A stretch of 64,000 nt of DNA from assembly GCA_036245525.1 (NCBI GenBank), contig BTPG01000006.1, positions 74,196,727 to 74,260,726 of the forward strand. Reading direction: 5' to 3'. Under the pieces are notes generated by a model, which was not told where the DNA came from, did no database searches, and was given only the letters and a program-made list of their open reading frames with translations. This DNA is from Semisulcospira habei. Taxonomy: Eukaryota > Mollusca > Gastropoda > Semisulcospiridae. The position numbers were made by a program, and so were the translations under genes. Position 1 is the stretch's first letter, and each line of letters opens with the position of its first letter. This document shows positions 10,446 to 23,600 of this stretch, one piece after another.

Positions 10446-11182
10446 GTCCTGAGTCATTGTCCATTTTGTAGCTCTGTTATTGTACTTTGTAGAATGATCG
10501 AGTGGGTGAATGTGAGCAGCACCTGAGGTGGCAAGACAAATTTTGCTATAAAGGCATCTTGAATTATATGCATACATGCAGCGCATCACACTATCGATAC
10601 ATTCGAATTGCACCAATCGCACTTTTCTCTATTCAGTAACAAGAATTTCGCATATGTCACTAAGTCACATAGCAGCACCATGAGCATACTCAAAACGGAG
10701 TTTATCAGCTCTCTACAATCATCAATCCTGATCTATGATCAGAAGATCGTCTAGAACAACCATAACGAAACTCGTGAGGGGGCGATCCGTTAGTTGTAAC
10801 CTATTCCTAATTTGACAATCCCCTTGAAATAAAATAGATGCATACGGTACAGCGGTGATATACCTGTACTTCGGGATATCAATTTTGCCGTGTATTGATG
10901 CATCTTCTTCGCTTGATGCTATTATGATGAGGAAACAGACAAGTATGCAACGAGCAGAAGTCATCTTTCCCAACGCGGAATATGGGCATTGTCTCCCTTG
11001 GGAGAAGAAAAAAAACACAACTACTTATGCAAAAGAAAATCAAACCAATATTAATACAATATTCATGTAATATAACATCATATCTTATCACCGAACGTAA
11101 ATGATTTTCCTATTTTAAATATGAACTATAATTTAGTTTCTTTTTATAATTCCATTATTTGTAAATATCAAAACCCTGAACA
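10446..11182. other. Region upstream of RPS10, nothing recognised
   Basis: AT-rich DNA between the RTE element and the RPS10 first exon. It presumably contains the RPS10 promoter. Small ORFs on both strands lack any family signature. No repeat with recognisable ends was found. Confidence 0.4.
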
Positions 11183-11216
11183 CTTCCTTTTCCGGTCGTT
11201 CTCGTAGAGCGAGCAA
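11183..11216 (+). promoter_or_regulatory. RPS10: Putative non-coding first exon of RPS10 with a pyrimidine-rich start
   Basis: The sequence CTTCCTTTTCCGG resembles the 5' terminal oligopyrimidine start typical of animal ribosomal protein mRNAs. It is followed 34 bases on by a donor site GCAA|GTGAGT. The matching acceptor is TTTTTCAG at 11506-11515, one base before the start codon. A short 5'UTR exon followed by an ATG-bearing exon is usual for ribosomal protein genes. The exact transcription start is inferred. Confidence 0.6.
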
Positions 11217-11516
11217 GTGAGTTTACCTTAACGAACTCAATCCGTATCACATCTTCTTTCTTATTACCTCATCACCACAATAAACCCCTTGTTCCTGAAG
11301 CTCATATACTTTTCTATCGTCACAGCTAATCTAATTCGATAGATGTTTATGTTACACGACATTATAAGCCCACCATGTCGGCCTACTTTCTGTACCAAGT
11401 ATCTTGAATGAAGTCATGGACGCGTGATCGTGTTCAAAAGGGATTTTGTTATGTAGATCATACTGTGTATTTGTTTATTACAGCTTTCTGTAAACACTTG
11501 CCTTTTCTTTTTCAGG

Positions 11517-11657
11517 ATGCTTATCCCAAAAAAAAATAGGATTTCTATCTACGAGTACCTCTTCAAAGAGGGTGTTCTGGTGGCGAAGAAAGATTTCTTT
11601 TCTCCCAAGCATCCAGACGTCGATGTCCCAAACCTTCACGTCATCAAGGCTTTGACG
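11517..11657 (+). CDS. RPS10: RPS10 coding exon 1
   Basis: Codes for residues 1-47, MLIPKKNR to VIKALT. The exon begins one base before the ATG after a polypyrimidine tract and TTCAG. The donor is ACG|GTACGG, phase 0. It contains the N-terminal half of the eS10 winged-helix core. Confidence 0.96.
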
Positions 11658-14600
11658 GTACGGTACACATTGAACAATTTTTACTTTCTGTTTACTCTGT
11701 TTAGTCTTCTCCTGTTAGAAACGTAGGAACGTAGAGAAATCGCTAGTATTTGTACCCTTACCTCTTGCACTGTTCAGTGATCTGCAAAGTCTGCTATCTT
11801 GCAATAGGGTCATTCTCTGGAAAAGGATACCACTTGTGTGACATTCAAAGTAAAAATTCAGTTTTGCATTTTTTAACAAACTGTATATGCAAATGAAAGA
11901 ATAATCCTTCTAGTTAATGTACATGCAAAGCAAAATATAAAAAAAAACTAGTGATGTTAGCATTTTGTATGATTTTATTTTGCAAATTGTACAGAGTCTC
12001 GGTTGTTGCATGGACGCCAATGTCCACTCAAAATCATCCATCAGTACCATCATTTGACGCCTAAATAATCTTCCAGTAATCAACACACACACTGCTATGT
12101 TGAAAAAAAACAAGAATTTTACAGTATTTACCTTAGTTTGGTTATATTTTGGCCACACACAACATTATCTTGAGTTCGTCCATCTAAAAGTTTTTCTGCT
12201 TCTCAGAAAACAACAACTAGAGGCATAATTCTTTATTACTGATGCCCTTGGAGTGTCTCAATGCCAACTTAGTTTGGGAAAAAATAAAAATAAAAAATAA
12301 ACAATAGAAAAACTGATTTACATTTTGGTGTTATCTTGGTTGTGACTCGGACGCCAGAAGAAACGTAGCCACCTTTTTGAATGAAACATATTCCCATATG
12401 ATGTTTTCATTGGGCAAAAACATTACAGTGTCAATAAAATTGTTTTTTTTTTTAAGTGTACGCTTTATCATTCCTACCCAGAAATGTATCACAGCTTGTA
12501 AATGTCAAAATAATCGATCACTGTCGTTGCCGGATGCCACACTGCATTGTGGAGTCCAAATCACGACCGAGATAACTTTAAATTTCTAGCCATTTCCCCA
12601 CGAACACATTGCTCAGAGTGTTGTTAAGGCTACTCTTACAGAAGAATATGTAATACAAAAGCTACATAATATCTCAAAAAAGCAGTTTAATTCACATACA
12701 ACTAAACGTAGATCGCTGTGAAGATTGAAGCTAAAGAAACAATGGCGGACATATCTCGGTCGTACAACAAAGGCGCTGTGCGGACACCACATACAAAATC
12801 GCCGATAGCATGGGATTGCGTAGTCTTTGAAAGCTAAATATAGTTCAGTCAGCAATGCGTGCGTTTTCCGCGGAAGGACACAATTTGTTATCCGGTTTCA
12901 TTCACAACTTGCGAAGTAAAATAGTTCTTTGCACATCTCGGTCGTTGCACATTTTGTGGATGCCAGATCGATAGGCCGAATACAAAGTATCATTATGATA
13001 CTTAAATCGCTTTTGAAAACTTTAAAAGGTATACCAAGCAATGAAGTTAACTTTTTTTGCTTGAACGTGTTTGCTCGCGGAGGAATACAAAAGCCCTGTG
13101 TCGATCCTGGGTCAAGTTTGTTTACATCATATTTTGGGACACCATGTGGGACGACCGAGAGCTGCATTTTTGTTCACCCATTTTCCCGTAAAGCCTCTTT
13201 ATAAGCATGCTGTAACAAGTCTTATTTGAAGAATGACATATATGTTGTATAAAAATTATCAAGTGCTAAAATTTGGAAGGTTTATGAAGGAGTAAGCACG
13301 TTCCTTTTGAGCATAGCTAAACTATGTCACAAAATGGCGACCGTAATTTGCGACATTTTCACTGGTAATATCGTTCTAGCACAAAAACTAAATCAGACAG
13401 AGAACACATTTTATCATATGTATTTTTCAAGACAATACCAAGCAGATATTTATAATTATCATGAAAAACTAAGCAATACTTTTCAAACAATAAAGCCCCA
13501 AAGACAGACACCCCCACTGGTATCCTTTTCCAGAGAATGACCCAATACCATTTCTTCAAGTTCAAGGGCTTGGTGATTTTTATGATCTAAAATAGCCAGA
13601 CTGCGAGAAGGTGTGAAGTTCCTATTTTTGTATCAGTACTATCAGTTGTTTATTTCAGTATCTAGTGATGTGAAGCAACCTCTGCAGTTCTATTTATGTT
13701 CCCAGCAGTCCGTCACCATTGACGGCATCTCCTCTAACCCAGTCAGGCTCTCCTGCGGAGGTCCACAGGGGTCCATCCTGGGCCCGGTCCTTTTCACACT
13801 CTACACCTCTCCCCTGTCCAACATCATCCAGTCTCATCACATACACCACCACCTCTACGCTGACGACTCACAACTACTAGACAAAGACAAACTTGACAAC
13901 AGTCACTACTGACTCGCACCGCTGACTGCTACGAAGATGTGAAAAACTAGATGACAGCAAACAAACAAACTGAATGACGACAAAACGGAAGCCATGCTGG
14001 TAGGCACTTGCCAGAAACTCTCCCAGCTCCCTCCCTCTCTCCATCTTCAACTCAACAGCACCCCCATCCCCTCTGACTCGGCCAAGAACGTCGGCGTTAT
14101 CCTCGATTCCTCTCTTTCCATGACCAGCTTTGTCTCTGCCACAGCCCAAGCATTCTATTTCCACCTCCGGCGGATCAGAAAATACCTCACCACCGAAGCT
14201 GCCACCAAACTTGCTGTCTCTCTCATCTTATTTCGCATCGACTATTGCAACTCTCTTCTTTCCAGCCTCCCTCACTTCACCACTTTCACTCTCCAGCGCA
14301 TCCAGAACAATGCTGCCTGCCTCGTCCTCAGAAAGAAGAAATCCGACCACATCACTCCCCTGCTCAAACTCCTTCACTGGCTTCCCATTCCCCAACGCAT
14401 CCAATACAAGATTCTGTCTCTCTGTTACAAATCCCTTAACAACTACGATCCTGCCCGTCTCTCCAACTTGATTCACCCCTATACTCATTCCCGCTCGCTC
14501 CGCCTCCGACCCTCTCTGCCTCCACATCCCACGCACCAACCTCGGCACTTTCGACCCCCGCTCCTTCTCCGTCTACGGTCCATCCACCTGGAACACTCTC

Positions 14601-17600
14601 CCACTCTCTCTCCATCAGAAACACTCTCTCCTCCTTCCAGTCCGCCCTCAAAACTCACCTCTTTCAACATTTCTAGCACTATAACATCACCACACTCCCC
14701 ACCCCAAGCTGACTGTCGTAATGTATTTGTGTTACGTGAGTCATTGTCAAAAGCGTGCGCGAGTTGTGAGTGCGCTCTTCGCGTTATAATTATTATAAGA
14801 TAAACGCATTTATAAATACCATAATTATTATTTTTATTACCTTTATTGCCATACTGATTTAAGTGTTTTCTGTATCAGTTTATTTTAGTATCTAGTGCAG
14901 TCAAGCAACTTCTGCAGTTCTATTTCTGTGCCTAGTGTATATTACCATACTGACATCAGTATTTTCCTCAGCCCTGAAAGTCTAAAATTTTGCCCACCAG
15001 CCTTTGGCTAGTGACTTCCAAGTTTTACTAGCCAAACTGAAAATGTTACTAGCCAAAACTGAAAATTTTACTACTGAAAATAGCCCCCCAACTCAACAAT
15101 ATAATGTACCACAAGTGTTTGACGCCCAATGTTAGAGAGTGTTTTCTGCCCAGAGGCATTGAAAACAAATATTTGAACAGACAATCATAACCAAGTTAAT
15201 GTTTATGTCCTGACTTCAGGCTTTTGATAGTATCAAGTGGAGAAATAACTGACAAAGTCCCCATGTGAACTGTGGTGTGATTTTTTATTTATTTATTTTT
15301 TGTAAGTAGAGCTTGGGCTTCTGTTTGCACAACAGGTTAAAGGGTCTGTAGACCCCCAGGTATAAATTTTAGAGGGTACACAGACCCCCATCCTAGCATT
15401 ATAGAGGGTCCGCAGATTTATTTAAGAAAACTGCATCATCTGTATGTTCCTTAAAATAAATTATCCCCACCCGGGTCTGCCCTGGGGGACTTGGGTGGGG
15501 TTAACTACATTTTAGTTCCCAGGGTCACCCTCGTCAGCCCCACAGGGTGGGTTTTTCCCTATATTCTGGGGCATGTGTTTCTGTCTACCCTTAGTCCATT
15601 CACCTGTATTTGTCTTTTTAAAACTCTCCCAACTGTCTGCACTGCCTGTAGCTCTTGATATTGGATATGTGTTGCTAAATGGTTTTAGCTTTATTTAGGC
15701 CCCATGGCGTAGGTTTATTTAACGTATTGGACCGGCTGGCAACATTCAATATTTTGTTTCTTTTTTTTTTTTTCACAAGCAATGCAGGCACGTCATGAGA
15801 AGCCTTGTTGCTGTCGGGACGATAAGCAATGTACAATCAATCATTAAAATAAATTATCTCATTTCGCTCTCTCCTCTTTAAATGTGTTGTGACAATGTGT
15901 GTGTGTCCTTTCCATGATACTGATTTTTTAACTGGTGAGCTATCGCGCAAAAGCATGTCTCCCTCGCTCTCTCACACACAGAAAAACATATATCTATTTA
16001 TTTATTTGTATGATTGTTTGATAATGTATTGTAACAGAGAATATAGCGTTTTCTGCTGAACGCGGCAGATTGACAACCAAAGTGTGATTTGTCTAAACTC
16101 TGTGTGTGTGTGTGTAAACTGATGTACTTAAAAGTTTGTTTAAACCCGTTTAACCACTCAGAAAGACGTGTTTCTGCAATTTTTGCCTAATAACTGTGTA
16201 CCAGAAGATGGATCGACCACGATTAAAAAAAACTGACAAACTTATTTCTGTTCAAATTTCTGGACTTGCTTTTTGAGTTTGCCTCGGTGCTCATGCCATT
16301 CGAGTGCCGTCGTGCTTTAGCCATGGAAATACACTCAGCACAGCCATGAACTCTGAAAACTGTGTCGTAGCGGCGGTGCCACACACGGCCCAGGGGTAGG
16401 ATTTCTGGTACTGTCGCTTGTCGATGGAGATGGCGGTGTCGAAGTGCAACTTTCTTCTTAGCGATTATCAAGATAAGATGAAGAATCCGAAGCATTCCAG
16501 CTCTTCCTTTGCTTTTTCTCCGCCATGTACAACTTTGTTCAAGATCGAAAGCGAAACGCATGATGCCGTATCCCATAATAGTATGTATGGTGACGTCACA
16601 GCAAGTAACGCGTTCAACATGTAGAGCGCACTTTATAATAACATGCTGACACCACACATTAACTAGCAGTTTGCCCGCCCTGTTACACTCGCACAGACCC
16701 CGGCGTCGGGTCGATTCTGAACGCAGCCGCGACTGAGCGAGCGGCTAAACGAACCAATTCATAACTAAAAATAGAACGACTGTCACCGACCTCTGTTATG
16801 GTACGCACAGTTCGAGTGACGTGTTCGGCTACTGCCGCAAAGTGATTTTTAGAGGCGGCTCGCGGTGGCAGGTCACACGCCGGCGTACCTGAAAACGCAC
16901 GAGCGCACTCGCATTTGGCGAGTGGGTATTTTTTTTTACTCGCCAAAACATTTTTTCACTCAGGGCTGTTCCTGCATCAATATCCGACTGGCTGTGAACT
17001 TACTCGAGAAGAAATTAAACGTAGTATGTTGACAGGGGCTAACAAATTGACATAAGCAAAAATGAGGGGGGGGGGGGGGGGGAACAGCACGGAAATGGAA
17101 ACAGATACTGTATCTGGCAAATTTTCCGATACAATAACATGGTATTTTGAAGAAACATTTACTTCACAAGGATTATGTGTTGATCGGTTTGCATGTGTGT
17201 TTTTGGCCATGTCGGTCCTTTGATGCAGCATAGTTGAAGCAGTCTGGCAGTTAGTATAGTAATAAACACATGTTGGTTTACATCTGATTACATGATTTCC
17301 ATTTGTTTTGACGTTTCAGAGCTTGAAGTCGAAAGGGTATGTTCGTGAACAGTTTGCGTGGCGGCACTATTACTGGTACCTGACAAATGAAGGTATCCAG
17401 TACCTACGTGACTTCCTCCACCTGCCAGCTGAGATCGTGCCCTCAACACTCAAGAGACAGACGCGCCCAGAGGCACAACGAGCACGACCCAAGACTGGTA
17501 TGAAAACAGTTTAATCCCTTCACTCCTGAGATAATATGAACATCCACCAACTGCGAGTCAGAAACATGTTTTCTGAATCTTGCAGCCCCGGTTATATCGG

Positions 17601-20600
17601 TGTTTCTTGGATTTGTTATTTCACATGGAGTTTGTTATTTGACATGATGATAGAACTTAATTGCCATATGTAACAATACATTAGGAAATCGTTGTGTTAT
17701 TTGACATGATGATAGAACTTTATTGCCATATGTAACAATACATTAGGAAATCGTTGCGGTGCCGCGCAACATAAAAGGACTGAAGAACATTAAACATATC
17801 AAAATCAAAATATAATTAAGCTACTAACGTGCACACACACACACACAGGCACACACACACACCGTATGCCTTAGTACCGAACTATTGTGGTCTAAGCATA
17901 AAGACAATAAACACGATTTCACAGTAACACAAATTACATAGGACATATCGTAATATAAAACTGAACATGTCACTAGCATCATAGACACAGCAGTATAGTT
18001 AGCCCTATTTCCAGGCCTGCACATTAGTTTGGCCAGCCACCTGCTGCTGTGGAATGCAGGCACTCCCTTCCCCCCCCCCCCCCCCCCCCCCCCCCCCCAG
18101 CAGGTTATTTAGGTCACTGTCGGCATCAACTATTCCTTCTATAATTTATGTCACGGTTGCGGCGGGACTAATGATGTGTGTGTTGTGCCCATGTGTAATG
18201 TTCTCTAACTCAGCTTCCTCAGTTTTCTACATACCCTGCGGGATGTTTGACAGCAGATACACTTAGTAGTAGGATACTGGAAGAGCATTCTCTTCCAGTA
18301 TTATAAACAGTCCTTCCAGTCAGTATGGCTAGCACGCGCTAATGATTAATTGCCACCGATGGCTTATCGTGCACTCGAGTCGGTTACACCCGAACGTACC
18401 GTAACTAAACATGTAAAAGTGTGTTCCACACAGCCTTGTAGATGAAGTATTGTGCTGATAGCTGGGCAGTACTGTATATATGTATACATTACATTAACCC
18501 TCTTCTGCATAGAGCGCCCACTGAAAACACACAGCGTTTGTGCATAGAACGCCCGGTAACACCCACTGAACCACGTGTATACTGTGGAGGCTGCCATGTT
18601 TACCATGGTAATAGAAATCTCGCGAGACCACATGCCTCATTTTCGAGATTCTTTCCACTTCCTGTCAATACACGCCATGTGCATTTTGGACGTTTCCTTA
18701 GGGAGCAACAAATTTTTGAAGTTTCAAGTGTGAATCGAGTGTCGATAAGAATGGCTGGCCTCAAACTGTGGTGATCATTGGTGGGGGAAAGCAGTGACTA
18801 TGAAGATTTTGAGGGATTTACAGAGCAAGACTTGGTGGAAGAGGGGACGAATCTGACTTAGATTTGGAATGGGATGACTTGGGGATCGTTTTTTTTTAGT
18901 CAACATCATCGTCTGAGGATAAAGCTTGTGATCATCAGCAACTGAGATTCACAGTACGTAAAACAGCAGTTCATTCAACTTTAGATTTGTCCCCTTTATT
19001 TCCTTACACATTTTACAGCTCCACAAATGTTTATTTTATATCTTTATTGCTTTAACACTTCAGAAAAAATAATTGCTCTTTCTCAAGATTTGTCTAAATA
19101 TTTTTTTACATTTAAAAAAAAATGTCACCCATTCAAAATTACGGAGTTGATTCCCTTTGGTGATATTTTCAAGAGCCGCCTGGCATATGCACTTGCATGC
19201 AGAAGAGGGTTAAACAGTGGGACGGATGGGTCAGTTTTGGTGTTTGTTTGCATCATTAAAAGCCTGGACAGCAGTTGGGTAAAAACTGTTTTTAAAACGA
19301 CTCGTGCATGTTCCGATCGCTCTATAACGGCACCCTGATGGCAACATCTCAAACAACTCGTGGGCTGGGTGGGAACCATCTCGGAGGATGGATCTAGCCT
19401 TTTTTAACTTTCTTTCATGGAAGAGGGACTCTAACGAGGGCAAATCGATACCTATAATTTTCGATGCAGTGTTTACTACTCGGTTTAATTTGGATCGCTC
19501 TTTCCGTGTGGTACTGCTAAACCAGACGGTCAGGGAGAAGGTCAAAATACTTTCAATAACTGCCCGGTAGAAGTTGGTCAAAATTTGTCAGCTGACGCCA
19601 AACGTTTTAAGACGTCTGAGAAAATACAGTCGTTGCTGTGATTTTTTTCACTAAACAACGTTTTTCTCCCATTTAAGATCGTTTGAGATTTGGGTGCCGA
19701 GAAACCTGAAACAATCAACAATTTCAACATGGCTACCATGAGTAGTGAGGGAAACAATGTCACTTTTGATTTTCCTGAAATCCATGACCATTTCTTTCGT
19801 TTTAGGCACATTCAGGTCGAGGTTATTGTCAGAACACCAGCCAACAAGTTCATCTACTCTCTCTCTCTCTATGCTGTTTCATTGTTGTTTAAAATAAAAC
19901 CTTCAACAGTGGTGTCGTCAGCAAATTTAACTGTAAGGGAGTTATCATCCGTTGATGTACAATCATGGGTAAAAAGAGAGTATTACATAGGGGACAAAAC
20001 ACAACATGGACCACTAAATCATAAATAAGTCTGAACCTCCATAAGATAGGGCATGCATTACTCTTTTAGTGCTTATTGTTTGAAGGTCTTTCTCAAGGGT
20101 AACAAATTCACTTATGTCTGGAAAAGGCTGTTTTCATGTGATTGCAATCACGTTTCTTCAAAATAATAATTGCCATAGGTTGTTTTACATCAGAGCGCAC
20201 ATTTTTCTCAGATATCTTCGCATAGAAATGTAGAATCACTTTTTTCTATTCCTGTTAGAACAAATATAATTCCGTGCCAGTTAACCTTATTTTGATTTGC
20301 TATTAAAAAAACTTTAACAATTTGCCAGTTTTGCTGTACAGTCATAAAAGTTGAGAAATTTTTCATACAATACAATTAGGTACTCCAAGCCTTCTTTGCG
20401 TGACCTAAATTTCACCCATTTTCCATCACTGATGTTAACCAAAATATGCTGCATATATCAATAAAATGTATACTGGGTTGTAGTATGGGGTCTACTCTTT
20501 GTGTTCATGTGTGTTTCTGTGCTTATTTTTACATGTTCAGTACGTTATGTGTGTTTTACTGGCGTATCTATCGTTCATGACTTGCCACGGCGGCACAGCG

Positions 20601-23600
20601 TGCGTGCATGCATTGTTCACAGAACACATCGGCTTTTTAATCGCCTCGCGTGCCGCGTCGAAGCAACACAGGCTAAAAATAGCTAGCCAGTTAGGTAGAG
20701 TAGAGCTAGCCCTTCATTTTCGTATAATTTATTTTTGCATACGATCACGGGAACATATTCAAATTTCAAGTTGAAAAGTTTCAACGTAATATTCTCACTC
20801 TTCTACAAAACAGACAGGAGCGAAAAATATACGCCTAAAATTGTCAATCATTTTTCTATATTATTGCAAAATTTCGTATATATTCATTATTTTGACTCTG
20901 CATGCGAAGCAAAAGAGCGCACACGCTGCCTCTGTGTACGAGCTAAAGGGTGTTCGGAGAATGGCGTGCACAAACGATAGCGAGGCTGTAGTTGTACCAT
21001 GTGCTTCGGTGAATATATATCAGATTTAACCAACCTACCGGCTTCAGATGAAAATACTGATATGTAATATCATTTTTTGATTGATCTGTACATTGCTAAG
21101 TTTTAGATTTGCTTTTCAATTGTATTAAAAGTGTTTCTTTTGAGCAAGCAGCGGTGCTGTCTTGCGAGGTAAACAAAGCGTGTTGGGTTATCATCGGAAA
21201 TACCGAATATAATTTTCTTTTTCACAAGAAAGAATTAAACATTATTACTTTTATAAAAGATGTTGAGGTATATTTATATTTAAGTCATTATCTTCTGGCA
21301 GTCGTAGACTTTGAGATAAAGTTATTTTTGTGAAGTCACGTGACCTGCTTGTTTTGCGTCTGCTACTAGTACTACAGTGTGATGAAGTACTTTCTTTTTG
21401 AGATCAGTGTGTAGTTTTCTGTCCATGATTTGTATAGACAAGCAAATTTCACGCAAGTGTTAAAATTATAATCCAACATTCAAATAGTTGAAATTGCTGG
21501 TGATCAGTTTTGTGGTGTTTGTCAATTTTTATTTTTATTTTATTTATTTATTTTTTATGTTGGGGGGATTCAACTTTTTTTCTGTCCCACCTATGCTATC
21601 TACTGATATTACTGTTGAAAAGGGTAACAGCCTGAGGGACAAAAGAGTTGGCATAACGTGATGGGTACTCGAAGTCTGCTACTTTATTCGATACGTCTGC
21701 TGTCAAATTCATATAATCTAAGTAGATGTGTTTTGTAATCAAGAATGTCAGCCAGTTTGTTCGTAATCCGTCTGTACAGTGTGTCCAAAGTATCTTGTGC
21801 TCTTCCAATCACCCTGCCCACTTTCCTGATTACTTTGTTAAGAGTAAGACGATCTTGATCTGTTTTACATAAATTTCTACCCCAGCACGTCAGTCCAAAA
21901 GTTAGCATGCTAACAATACTGGAGCAGTAAAATATCTGCAAAAGCTGACTGCTTACATTAAATGATGTGAGTTTTCTCAAACAGTAAAGACGGGTATGCG
22001 CTTTTTTCACAATAGCCTCTGTGTTTTGTTTCCAGTTAAGCACTTTGTCAAAAAGAACACCTAAATACTTGTTGGACTGTACGCGCTCAATTCTGTTCCC
22101 TGACATCAGGATCGGGATGATGTTTGTTTTTCTTGAAATCTGTGATCTTGTTTTGCCAACATGTAATTCAAGATAGTTTCTATCGCACCACTCTACAAAG
22201 TCGTTGATCTCTTGTCTTTAGTGTCTGTCGTGCTCATTTGTAATCTGTCCTGTCTGTGCCGTGTTGTCAGCATATTTGTCCATGACACAGTCGTCATGTG
22301 GCTCTACAGTCTGCTGTGTACAAAGAAACGAAAAAGGTGACAGGACAGTCCCCTGTGGTGAAATTACTTATTCTACATACGTGAATGTTCTTCGGGTATG
22401 TTCATCCCTGTTTTGGAAAGATCAATTTCACATGAATGAGCAAGTTGACCAAGTTTTAAAATCTGACCCAGCGCAAGCATATACTAAGTCTGCAAGCTTG
22501 ACCTTGATATTGAGGTCTGGCCGTTTCTCACCGGAGTTCTATCAGTGTATTGAAAACGGCTTGTTCTTTTAATTTAACCAAATTTGTACAACTGTACAGC
22601 AAAATAAACGAATAAAAGGAGTTGTGCACTCCAATGTCAAACGGCCTATACAACTTTTTATATCTGATTGGATGGCAGTAAATAACATGAAATGAATGAC
22701 AAAGGGTGTGATCGTTAAAAAGTGTTCTCAGTAAAATTGACCCATTCAAGCTGGCCACCACACGAGATGTGGATGGAACACGTTAGTTCAAGGGCGTTTC
22801 CAACATAGCTTGGCATGAGCACCAAGCTATACTGGCATCACCATTGGAAGCTGAAATTTGTCTCCTGAAATGTAATGTTGTCTTCAGTTTAAAGGATAGC
22901 TCATTGTCTCAAATTAGGAAATTTTTAGCACTGGGGTCAGTGTGTGAAATGATTCAGTGGTCAGTGCTGTTTGTTATCGTGACTTTTTTTTTATGGGAAA
23001 GTAGTCTAGTAAATGTGATGTTTGAAATACTAATTATGTTTTCCAGCACCAGAGGGTGGCCCTCGTACCCCTGGGCCAGACAGAGAGTACAGAAAGGCTG
23101 GCGGACCCCGTAAGTAAACTTTCAGACATTCGTTTTCAGCACTCGCTTTGGCCAAGTTTTTGTTTGTTTTTGGGGTTTAACACAGTGCATGTTGGCCTAC
23201 TCAAGAAGGTTGAGGCCAGATTTCTTGCATTGTTATTTACAAGTGGTTTTCCATTTTATGTAAGAGAAGTAACAGGGCAATTTCCATTAGATAATTCATG
23301 GTAATTCATTCTGTCCTGGATACTGATTCAGCTTTTTCAAAATTCCAGGAAACTGAATTTAAGATTTTTGTTCAGACAGAAGACAACCCTTTACCCAGCC
23401 TGTGCCATCTGCAAGAGACATACATTTTTGTGACTCAATATGAGCCCCTGCATCTGAAGGGGCTCATGGGAATTTATCTCTTGCAGGACATGGATTTTGA
23501 GGCGTTTGTCTGTGGACCTTTTTTTTTTTTTTTTTTTTTTCAACTGTTGCCCGTGATAATTATTGCATGTGTTTGTGTAATTGTTAAATTATATGTTAAA

